Origin: Azonexus sp.
GTDB lineage: Bacteria; Pseudomonadota; Gammaproteobacteria; Burkholderiales; Rhodocyclaceae
Reading direction: 5' to 3'
Length of the DNA: 7,812 bases
Assembly (NCBI GenBank): GCA_023150195.1
Contig: JAKLLI010000073.1
Location: 1-7,812 of the forward strand
Numbering within the stretch: position 1 is the stretch's first letter; the number at the start of each line of letters is the position of its first letter. This document shows, one piece after another, positions 1 to 7,812 of the stretch. Below the pieces are notes generated by a model. It did no database searches, was not told the DNA's origin, and worked only from the letters and a program-made list of their open reading frames with translations. The translations under genes and the position numbers were made by a program.

Positions 1-1194
1 CAGGTAGCCCAGCCAAGGGGAGTTCTTGCCGCGACTCTTCAGGGCATCCGGGGTAAGTTGCCAATCGGCTTCCGGATCGAAGATACAGATATCGGCCTCC
101 GCACCGAGCGCCAGCGTGCCGCCCGGCAGGCCGAGAATGTCGGCGGGCGCACAGGTGATTCGGGCCAGGGCATCGCTGAGTGAAACACCGGCTTCAACGG
201 CCCATTTGAGGGTTAGCGGCAAGAGCACTTCAAGGCCGGTTGCGCCCGGTTTGGCTTCGCCGAAAGGCACCAGCTTGTCGTCAGCGCCGACCGGCGTGTG
301 GTCGGAACAAATGGCAGCCAGGCCGCTGGCCGCTGCGGTCGACAGCGCTGCGCGGTCATTTTGTGTACGCAAAGGTGGCATGAAACGGGCGTGCGGGTTG
401 AAGTAGCCAATATCGTGCTCGGTCATCAACAGGTGATGCACGCCGATATCGAAACTCACCGGCAGCCCTTCGGCCATCGCTGCCTTCACCAGCGCCACCC
501 CGGCGGCAGACGACAGCCGGGTCAAATGCACGCGACAGCCCGTATCGCGTACCAGTTGCACGATCGTGGCAATGGCAATGGTTTCCGCCGCCACGGGAAT
601 GCCGGCCAGCCCCAGGCGGCTGGAGACTTCGCCGTCATGCGCAATACCGTTGCGCGACAGCCAGTAGTCCTGCGGATGGAGAAAGACGGGGAAGCGGAAA
701 GTGGCGGCATATTCGAGCGCCCGCAGCAGGGCTTCGGTATCCACCACCGGCACCTTGGCTTGGGAAAAGGCCACACAGCCGGCCTTTTTCAGACCAGCCA
801 GTTCGGAGAGGCGTTCACCCTTCAGGCCCAGCGTCAGCGCGCCCAAGGGCAGCACGCGCGCCTTGCCGATTTCTTCGCCACGGTGGACCAGTCGGTCTGC
901 CAGTTCCGGTTCATCGAGCGGCGGGTCGGCATCGGGCGGCACAACCACCGAGGTCACGCCGCCGGCCACGGCTGCGGCCAGTTCGGCTTCGATGGAGTTA
1001 AGCCGGGCGCCCAGATCGATCAGGCCGGGACACACGATGCAGCCCGTGGCATCAATGCTGCGCTCGGCGACAAAGCCGGACGGTGCTTCACCCAGGCCGG
1101 CAATCTTGCCGTCAACAATAAAAAGGGAGGTGTTTTCGCGGTCGACCGCGTGCTTGGGATCAACGATACGACCGTGTTGGATTTCGATGTTCAT
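1..1194 (-). CDS. pyrC': Non-catalytic dihydroorotase homologue (PyrC'/PyrX), 3' end cut by window edge
   Basis: Amidohydrolase of the dihydroorotase family; 398 residues are visible, and full-length relatives of about 420-430 suggest some 25-30 C-terminal residues lie outside the window. The family motif PGLIDLHVHLR reads PGLIDLGARLN here (about residues 56-66), so both zinc-binding histidines are Gly62 and Arg64. The later HxxHLS-type motif reads HLTRLSS (223-229), replacing another metal ligand with Arg226. His173 (HPQD) and Asp298 (SDHTP) remain. Such a protein should not catalyse dihydroorotate formation. In pseudomonads the equivalent inactive subunit is needed to assemble and stabilise the ATCase dodecamer, and its position directly after pyrB supports that role here. 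The ATG start lies 4 bases after the pyrB stop, with an AGGGA ribosome site (1208-1204) nine bases upstream, inside the end of pyrB. An active pyrC is expected elsewhere in the genome. The fold and lost ligands are seen; the structural role is inferred by homology. Confidence 0.94.
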   Translation of the reverse strand, partial: MNIEIQHGRIVDPKHAVDRENTSLFIVDGKIAGLGEAPSGFVAERSIDATGCIVCPGLIDLGARLNSIEAELAAAVAGGVTSVVVPPDADPPLDEPELADRLVHRGEEIGKARVLPLGALTLGLKGERLSELAGLKKAGCVAFSQAKVPVVDTEALLRALEYAATFRFPVFLHPQDYWLSRNGIAHDGEVSSRLGLAGIPVAAETIAIATIVQLVRDTGCRVHLTRLSSAAGVALVKAAMAEGLPVSFDIGVHHLLMTEHDIGYFNPHARFMPPLRTQNDRAALSTAAASGLAAICSDHTPVGADDKLVPFGEAKPGATGLEVLLPLTLKWAVEAGVSLSDALARITCAPADILGLPGGTLALGAEADICIFDPEADWQLTPDALKSRGKNSPWLGYL

Positions 1195-1198
1195 GTTC

Positions 1199-2158
1199 TC
1201 AATTCCCTGCAACGATGCTCATCACGGCCATGCGCACGGCAATGCCGAAGGTGACCTGCGGCAGGATCACGGCCTGCGAACCGTCGGCCACGGCCGAATG
1301 GATTTCGACCCCGCGATTCATCGGCCCCGGATGCATCACGATGGCGTCGGGCTTGGCCAGCGCCAGCTTCTGCGGCGTCAGGCCATAGTGACGGAAATAC
1401 TCGCCTGCCGACGGCAGCAGCGCGCCGGTCATGCGCTCGTTCTGCAAGCGCAGCATGATCACGACATCGCAATCCTTGAGCCCTTCCTCCATGTCGTGAA
1501 AAACGTGGACACCCAACTTGTCCAGATGCTTGGGCAGCAGGGTTTCCGGGCCGATGGCGCGCACTTCGGGCACACCCAGCGTAGTGAGTGCGTGGATGTC
1601 CGAGCGGGCAACGCGAGAGTGCAGAATGTCGCCGACGATTGCCACGCGCAACTGCGTGAAATCCTTCTTGTAATGGCGAATGGTGTACATGTCGAGCAGG
1701 CCCTGCGTCGGATGCGCATGGCGCCCGTCGCCGGCATTGACCACGTGAATGTCGTCACGGCCAGCGCGTTGCAGGTGCTCGGCAATCAGGTAAGGCGCGC
1801 CGCTGGAGGCATGACGCACGACAAACAGGTTGGCGTGCATCGCGCACAGGTTGTCGATGGTATCCAACAGCGTCTCGCCCTTGCTGGCCGAGGATTTGTT
1901 GATATCCAGATTGATCACATCCGCGGACAGCCGTTTGGCGGCAATCTCGAAGGTTGTGCGGGTGCGCGTGGAGTTTTCGAAGAACAGGTTGAAAACGCTC
2001 TTGCCGCGCAGCAGCGGGACTTTTTTGACTTCGCGTGCCGAGACTTCCATGAAGGATTCGGCGGTATCCAGAATTTGCTCCAGAATGCGCCTGGGCAATC
2101 CTTCCACCGACAGCAGATGGGTCAGCTCGCCATCCTTGTTCAACTGCGGGTTATACAT
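1199..2158 (-). CDS. pyrB: Aspartate carbamoyltransferase catalytic subunit
   Basis: Catalyses carbamoyl phosphate + L-aspartate to N-carbamoyl-L-aspartate, the committed step of de novo pyrimidine synthesis in the cytosol. The 319-residue product has the full set of ATCase signatures: the carbamoyl-phosphate loop FFENSTRTR (59-67), SASKGE (90-95) with the mobile-loop lysine Lys93, HPTQGLLD (149-156), the aspartate-domain motif MLRLQNERM (235-243) and [11 protein letters not shown] (276-286). Its C-terminal [12 protein letters not shown] is of the betaproteobacterial kind. The ATG at 2158 is preferred over more upstream codons because it aligns with the family N-terminus (MYNPQLN) and has a GGAG ribosome site at 2170-2167, eight bases away. 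The first 8 bases overlap the end of pyrR, and pyrC' follows after 4 bases, which suggests translational coupling. No pyrI regulatory-chain gene is adjacent, consistent with an ATCase that pairs with PyrC' instead. Confidence 0.97.
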   Translation of the reverse strand: MYNPQLNKDGELTHLLSVEGLPRRILEQILDTAESFMEVSAREVKKVPLLRGKSVFNLFFENSTRTRTTFEIAAKRLSADVINLDINKSSASKGETLLDTIDNLCAMHANLFVVRHASSGAPYLIAEHLQRAGRDDIHVVNAGDGRHAHPTQGLLDMYTIRHYKKDFTQLRVAIVGDILHSRVARSDIHALTTLGVPEVRAIGPETLLPKHLDKLGVHVFHDMEEGLKDCDVVIMLRLQNERMTGALLPSAGEYFRHYGLTPQKLALAKPDAIVMHPGPMNRGVEIHSAVADGSQAVILPQVTFGIAVRMAVMSIVAGN

Positions 2159-2657
2159 TTTCCAGTCTCCAGACAAGTTGACCGTCAGCGTCCTGCGCCA
2201 ACACCAGACTTTCCCCATCGGCCAGCGTCACAGTGGCTGCCTGCCAGCTTGCGGCCACCGGCAATTCGCGCCCGCCACGATCCGCCAGCACCGCCAGCGA
2301 GACCGAGGCCGGACGACCGTAGTCGAATAATTCGTTGATCGCCGCCCGCGTCGTGCGGCCGGTATAGAGCACGTCGTCCACCAGAATGATGTGGCGCCCC
2401 TCGACATCAAAGGGAATCAGCGTCGGTTTGACTTGCGGATGCAGGCCTTTCTCCGCGAAATCGTCGCGGTAGAAGGAGACATCGATCATGCCGATCTCTT
2501 CCGGCAGATCGAGCAAGGCTTTGAGGCGCTCGGCGATCCACACGCCACCGCTGTAAATGCCCACCAGCGCCGGTGTGTTCGGCAGGAAGGGACGAATGAG
2601 GTCGGCCAGTTGCCGGCACTGGGCCTCGGCATCCGGCAAGGAATCATGAAGAGACAT
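2151..2657 (-). CDS. pyrR: PyrR bifunctional pyrimidine operon regulator / uracil phosphoribosyltransferase
   Basis: A 168-residue type I phosphoribosyltransferase. The PRPP-binding loop [17 protein letters not shown] (90-106) is the PyrR form of this motif. The segment [14 protein letters not shown] (32-45) and the [16 protein letters not shown] block (61-76) are also typical of PyrR. In Firmicutes PyrR binds UMP and the pyr mRNA leader to control attenuation, and many PyrR proteins also make UMP from uracil and PRPP. In proteobacteria its regulatory mechanism is less clear. Here it sits inside the operon, with no untranslated leader before pyrB in which an attenuator could form, so classical leader binding at pyrB is unlikely. 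The ATG at 2657 (MSLHDS) matches the usual PyrR N-terminus. It overlaps the last 14 bases of ruvX, with only a weak GAAAG ribosome site eight bases upstream. The stop overlaps the pyrB start (shared 8 bases, 2151-2158). Confidence 0.94.
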   Translation of the reverse strand: MSLHDSLPDAEAQCRQLADLIRPFLPNTPALVGIYSGGVWIAERLKALLDLPEEIGMIDVSFYRDDFAEKGLHPQVKPTLIPFDVEGRHIILVDDVLYTGRTTRAAINELFDYGRPASVSLAVLADRGGRELPVAASWQAATVTLADGESLVLAQDADGQLVWRLENV

Positions 2658-3069
2658 GCGGCGTACTTTCAAACCAGGTTTGGAGAATGAGTTGGGCAGC
2701 CACAGCATCGAGCAGCGGCTTGGCGGATTTGGCGTTGCGACCGGTTTCACGCAGGCGGGCCTCGGCGTCGAGCGAGGTCATGCGCTCGTCGGCAAAGGCC
2801 ACGGGCAAATTGAAACGCCGTTGCAGGCGCTCGGCAAACTTGGTGGCCAGGCGGGTCATCTCGTGCGGCGTGCCATCGGCATGGGTGGGCAGCCCGACCA
2901 CCAATTGGGCCGGCTGCCATTCGGCGATCAGCTTGCCAATGGCAGCAAAGCGGTCATCGTTGGATTCGGCGCGAATCACGGTCAGCGGATGGGCGCTGCC
3001 CAGCAGGGTTTCGCCGGTGGCCACGCCAATGCGCTTTTCACCGAAATCGAAGGCCAGTACCGTACCCAC
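2644..3069 (-). CDS. ruvX: YqgF/RuvX, Holliday-junction resolvase-like RNase H-fold nuclease
   Basis: A 141-residue protein of the YqgF/RuvX family, a near-universal bacterial RNase H-fold nuclease linked to pre-16S rRNA 5'-end processing and proposed as a Holliday junction resolvase. Visible signatures are AFDFGEKRIGVA (6-17) with the first acidic residue Asp8, VVGLP (57-61), FADERMTSLDAE (92-103) with Glu95, and KPLLDAVAAQLIL (117-129) with Asp121, so the acidic catalytic set is intact. Length is normal for the family. The start is taken as GTG at 3069 because the conserved strand begins three residues later and this codon sits 2 bases after the yqgE stop. The open frame continues upstream, but there it only shadows yqgE in another frame. 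The ribosome site is poor, a GGGG stretch about 11 bases upstream, so translation probably depends on re-initiation after yqgE. yqgE-ruvX is a widely conserved pair. Confidence 0.94.
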   Translation of the reverse strand: MGTVLAFDFGEKRIGVATGETLLGSAHPLTVIRAESNDDRFAAIGKLIAEWQPAQLVVGLPTHADGTPHEMTRLATKFAERLQRRFNLPVAFADERMTSLDAEARLRETGRNAKSAKPLLDAVAAQLILQTWFESTPHVSS

Positions 3070-3071
3070 CG

Positions 3072-3632
3072 TCAGGCGTGCCCCGCCACGTCGGACAACT
3101 GGGAAAAGCTGATGCCCAGCCGTTGCATGGCGGCGGGCAAGCGGGCTTCGGGCGGCAGGTCGAAAAGAATGCTGGCTTCCGCCGGCACCGTCAGCCAGGA
3201 GTTCTGGGCCAATTCGTCTTCCAGCTGGCCGGCATCCCAACCCGAATACCCGAGGGAAACCAGCACATCGGCAGGATCGCCCTCGGTGGCCACGGAAACC
3301 AGAATATCGCGCGAACTGGTCAGGCCAACCTCGCCGTTGATGGACAGCGTGGATTGCCAATGGCCCAGGGGCCGATGCAAGACAAAGCCCCGATCCAGTT
3401 GCACCGGTCCACCAAAATACACCGGCAATTTCGCCAGATCCTGCTGCTCGAGCTTGATGTCGATTTTCTCGAACAGGCCGGCAAAATCCAGATCGATGGG
3501 ACGATTGACGATGATCCCGAGCGCCCCGTTTTCGTTGTGTTCGCAGACATAAACCAGCGCATTGGAAAAACAGGGATCTTCCAGCGACGGCATGGCGATC
3601 AGAAAGTGGTCAGTCAGGTTCACATTGTCCAT
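3072..3632 (-). CDS. yqgE: YqgE/AlgH family protein
   Basis: A 186-residue cytosolic protein of the UPF0301 (YqgE/AlgH) family, the normal length. Conserved family blocks are [20 protein letters not shown] (9-28), [10 protein letters not shown] (36-45), [16 protein letters not shown] (72-87), and [15 protein letters not shown] (127-141). The Pseudomonas member was named AlgH from alginate genetics, but no biochemical activity is settled for the family. No signal peptide or membrane segment is seen. The ATG at 3632 (MDNVNL) is chosen because the family begins with a short polar lead before HFLIAMP and the residues further upstream have no family character. It is the first gene of the minus-strand cluster and runs back to back with phr across 38 bases. 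No clear ribosome site precedes the start, and the best -10-like sequence is so close that a leaderless message is possible. Confidence 0.95.
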   Translation of the reverse strand: MDNVNLTDHFLIAMPSLEDPCFSNALVYVCEHNENGALGIIVNRPIDLDFAGLFEKIDIKLEQQDLAKLPVYFGGPVQLDRGFVLHRPLGHWQSTLSINGEVGLTSSRDILVSVATEGDPADVLVSLGYSGWDAGQLEDELAQNSWLTVPAEASILFDLPPEARLPAAMQRLGISFSQLSDVAGHA

Positions 3633-3647
3633 GGCTGGAATTTTAAT
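3619..3647 (+). promoter_or_regulatory. Predicted sigma-70 type promoter for phr
   Basis: A -35 hexamer TTCACA (3619-3624, 5 of 6 matches to TTGACA) and a -10 hexamer TTTAAT (3642-3647, 5 of 6 matches to TATAAT) are separated by exactly 17 bases. Transcription would begin near 3654, giving a leader of about 17 bases that carries the AAGG ribosome site. The -35 lies inside the start of yqgE. Pattern match only; no start site is known. Confidence 0.5.
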
Positions 3648-3668
3648 CGCCGCCAAGGTACAAACCAA
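3640..3668 (-). promoter_or_regulatory. Predicted promoter for the yqgE-ruvX-pyrR-pyrB-pyrC' cluster
   Basis: Read on the minus strand, TTGGTT (3668-3663) and TAAAAT (3645-3640, 5 of 6 consensus) are 17 bases apart. The -35 is mediocre. The -10 ends only 7 bases before the yqgE ATG, so transcription would begin at or next to the start codon and the message would be nearly leaderless. This fits the lack of a ribosome site, but a stronger promoter inside phr is an alternative. Its -10 overlaps that of the opposing phr promoter. Confidence 0.3.
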
Positions 3669-3670
3669 AC

Positions 3671-5083
3671 ATGAAACACGAAAAAGCCCTCGTTTGGTTC
3701 CGCCGCGATCTGCGCGACCACGACCATGCCGCCCTGGCCGCCGCCCTGCACAATGCCGAACAGGTGTTTTGCGCCTTTGTTTTCGACACCGAGATTCTCG
3801 ATGCACTGCCGACACGGCGTGATCGACGGGTGGAATTCATCCATGCCAGCTTGCAGGAACTGGATCAGGCGCTGCGTCTTCGCGGCAGCGGGCTGCATGT
3901 CCTTCACGGGCCGGCCACCGGCGAAATTCCCCGCCTGGCGCAAGCGTTTGGCGTCGATGCCGTGTATTGCAACCGGGACTACGAGCCCGCCGCCAAGCGT
4001 CGCGATCATGCGGTTGCCCAGGCACTCGGTGCGCAGGGAATCGCTTTTCACGCCCTCAAGGACCAAGCCATTTTCGACCAAGAGGAAGTGCTCACTCAGG
4101 CCGGCAAGCCCTTCACCGTATTCACGCCCTACAAAAATGCCTGGCGCAAACGCCTGACAGCGGCCGACATCGCCACCTTGGACAGCCGCGGCAGGCTGGC
4201 AACGCCCCCAGCCAGCCCCTTTCCCACGCTGGACGCGCTGGGCTTTGCCAGCACGGATCTGGCTGAGCTCGGCATCCAGCCGGGCATGAGCGGCGCACAA
4301 GCCTTGTGGGCAGATTTCCGTGCCGGGCGGCTGCAACGTTATGCCAGCCTGCGCGACTTTCCGGCGGTCAAAGGCGTCAGCTATCTCTCGGTCCACCTGC
4401 GTTTTGGCACGATTTCGATTCGCGAACTGGTGCGCGAGGCGCTGGCCGCCGAGGCAGATAGCTGGCTCAACGAACTGATCTGGCGTGATTTCTATTTCAT
4501 GATCCTCGACCATTTCCCGCATGCGGTCGACGGCGCCTTCAAGCCGGAATACGGCGCAATCCGCTGGGACGACTGGCCCGCCGGACTAAGCGCATGGCAA
4601 CAGGGCATGACCGGCTACCCGCTGGTGGATGCCGCCATGCGCCAGCTCAATTTCAGCGGCTGGATGCACAACCGCCTGCGCATGGTGGTGGCCTCCTTCC
4701 TGTGCAAGGATCTGGGCATCGACTGGCGCCACGGCGAGCGTTATTTTGCCGAGCAGCTCAACGACTTCGACCTCTCGGCCAACAACGGCGGCTGGCAATG
4801 GGCCGCCTCCAGCGGCTGTGACGCGCAACCCTATTTCCGGATATTCAACCCGGTCACCCAGTCGGAAAAATTCGACCCGGATGGCAAGTTCATCCGGCGC
4901 TATGTGCCGGAACTGGCGAAATTCCCGAATAAATACATTCATGCGCCGTGGACCATGGGCCGCCTGGAACAGGAAGCCCTTGGCGTGGTGATCGGTCGCG
5001 ACTATCCGGCACCCATCGTCGATCATGCCGCTGCCCGCGAAAAAACGCTGGCGCGCTATGCCGTGGTGAAAAAAGGCGGATAA
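3671..5083 (+). CDS. phr: Class I cyclobutane pyrimidine dimer photolyase
   Basis: Deoxyribodipyrimidine photolyase of 470 residues, which uses blue light and reduced FAD to split UV-induced pyrimidine dimers in DNA. The N-terminal antenna (alpha/beta) domain opens with [17 protein letters not shown] (6-22) and contains NRDYE (101-105). The C-terminal FAD domain carries ELIWRDFY (268-275), [13 protein letters not shown] (314-326), [12 protein letters not shown] (332-343) and [20 protein letters not shown] (371-390). Aligned by eye with E. coli Phr, the dimer-contacting residues (Glu268, Trp271, Asn334, Arg335, Met338) and the electron-transfer tryptophan triad (Trp375, Trp352, Trp299) are all present, which favours CPD photolyase over cryptochrome. 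One oddity is Val236 where E. coli has the FAD-contacting Thr234. The ATG start has AAGG at 3655-3658 (12-base spacing) and a promoter-like sequence just upstream. It is a lone plus-strand gene between two minus-strand blocks and ends in a hairpin. Confidence 0.96.
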   Translation: MKHEKALVWFRRDLRDHDHAALAAALHNAEQVFCAFVFDTEILDALPTRRDRRVEFIHASLQELDQALRLRGSGLHVLHGPATGEIPRLAQAFGVDAVYCNRDYEPAAKRRDHAVAQALGAQGIAFHALKDQAIFDQEEVLTQAGKPFTVFTPYKNAWRKRLTAADIATLDSRGRLATPPASPFPTLDALGFASTDLAELGIQPGMSGAQALWADFRAGRLQRYASLRDFPAVKGVSYLSVHLRFGTISIRELVREALAAEADSWLNELIWRDFYFMILDHFPHAVDGAFKPEYGAIRWDDWPAGLSAWQQGMTGYPLVDAAMRQLNFSGWMHNRLRMVVASFLCKDLGIDWRHGERYFAEQLNDFDLSANNGGWQWAASSGCDAQPYFRIFNPVTQSEKFDPDGKFIRRYVPELAKFPNKYIHAPWTMGRLEQEALGVVIGRDYPAPIVDHAAAREKTLARYAVVKKGG

Positions 5084-5086
5084 ACC

Positions 5087-5114
5087 ACGTTGACCGGAAG
5101 CCTCCGGTCAACGT
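5087..5114. terminator. Hairpin between convergent phr and chpA, probable bidirectional terminator
   Basis: ACGTTGACCGGA (5087-5098) pairs perfectly with TCCGGTCAACGT (5103-5114), making a 12-bp stem with a 4-base AGCC loop. It fills almost all of the 34 bases between the phr stop (5083) and the minus-strand kinase stop (5118). There is no proper T-run directly after the stem in either direction: the plus side continues with CCCTCAG, and the minus side has a short TTT three bases after the stem, with a T6 run further on inside the phr end. Termination is therefore likely but may be imperfect. Confidence 0.65.
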
Positions 5115-5117
5115 CCC

Positions 5118-7812
<2,695 letters not shown>

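Noticed and set aside
298..1254. 318-codon plus-strand open frame opposite pyrC'
   Set aside because: Antisense to recognisable amidohydrolase coding sequence; its Gln/His/Gly-rich composition and lack of any domain mark it as a shadow.
701..2338. 545-codon plus-strand open frame opposite pyrC' and pyrB
   Set aside because: It lies antisense to two strongly conserved genes, shows no family motifs, and is Ser/Arg/His-rich as expected of a GC-rich antisense shadow.
2658..2750. Longer PyrR starting 31 codons upstream
   Set aside because: The added residues resemble no PyrR N-terminus and lie over the conserved end of ruvX. The ATG at 2657 fits the family.
3070..3360. Longer RuvX starting well inside yqgE
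   Set aside because: The extra 97 residues are an out-of-frame reading of conserved yqgE sequence, and the family fold begins at 3069.
3620..4522. 300-codon minus-strand open frame opposite phr
   Set aside because: phr matches a known family along its whole length on the other strand. This frame has no recognisable motif and even runs through the divergent promoter region.

Overview
The window reads as chromosomal DNA of a GC-rich betaproteobacterium. The PyrB, YqgE and type IV pilus chemosensory kinase sequences resemble those of Rhodocyclales-type organisms, but this is recognition by eye and not a database result. Genes are tightly packed: there is no gene-free stretch over 40 bases and no tRNA, rRNA, insertion sequence or CRISPR array. 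Six of the seven genes belong to conserved housekeeping or motility families.

Positions 1-3632 hold a compact minus-strand cluster, transcribed in the order yqgE, ruvX, pyrR, pyrB, pyrC' (pyrX). Neighbouring genes overlap or lie within four bases of each other. The pyrimidine part encodes aspartate carbamoyltransferase together with a dihydroorotase homologue that has lost key zinc-binding histidines. This is the pseudomonad-type arrangement, in which the dead dihydroorotase acts as a structural partner of ATCase. PyrR, a PRPP-binding pyrimidine regulator or uracil phosphoribosyltransferase, lies just upstream. pyrC' runs off the left edge with about 398 residues visible.

A 38-base gap (3633-3670) separates this cluster from a divergent plus-strand gene for a class I CPD photolyase (phr, 3671-5083). 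Two promoter-like sequences facing opposite ways overlap in and around this gap. phr is followed by a 12-bp perfect hairpin (5087-5114) between convergent genes.

From the right edge down to 5118, on the minus strand, lies the C-terminal ~900 residues of a large CheA-family hybrid kinase of the ChpA/PilL type, which controls type IV pili. It shows one Hpt domain, dimerisation and ATPase domains, a CheW-like domain and a receiver domain. Upstream of the Hpt domain the reading frame passes through an 88-residue, nearly pure alternating-glutamate tract encoded by 6- and 12-bp tandem repeats (7509-7772). This tract is the most unusual object in the window. As I recall it, Pseudomonas aeruginosa PAO1 has pyrC'-pyrB-pyrR-yqgF-yqgE close to the pil-chp cluster, so this locus looks like a rearranged version of an old neighbourhood with phr between the two parts. 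I found no convincing undescribed multi-gene system.
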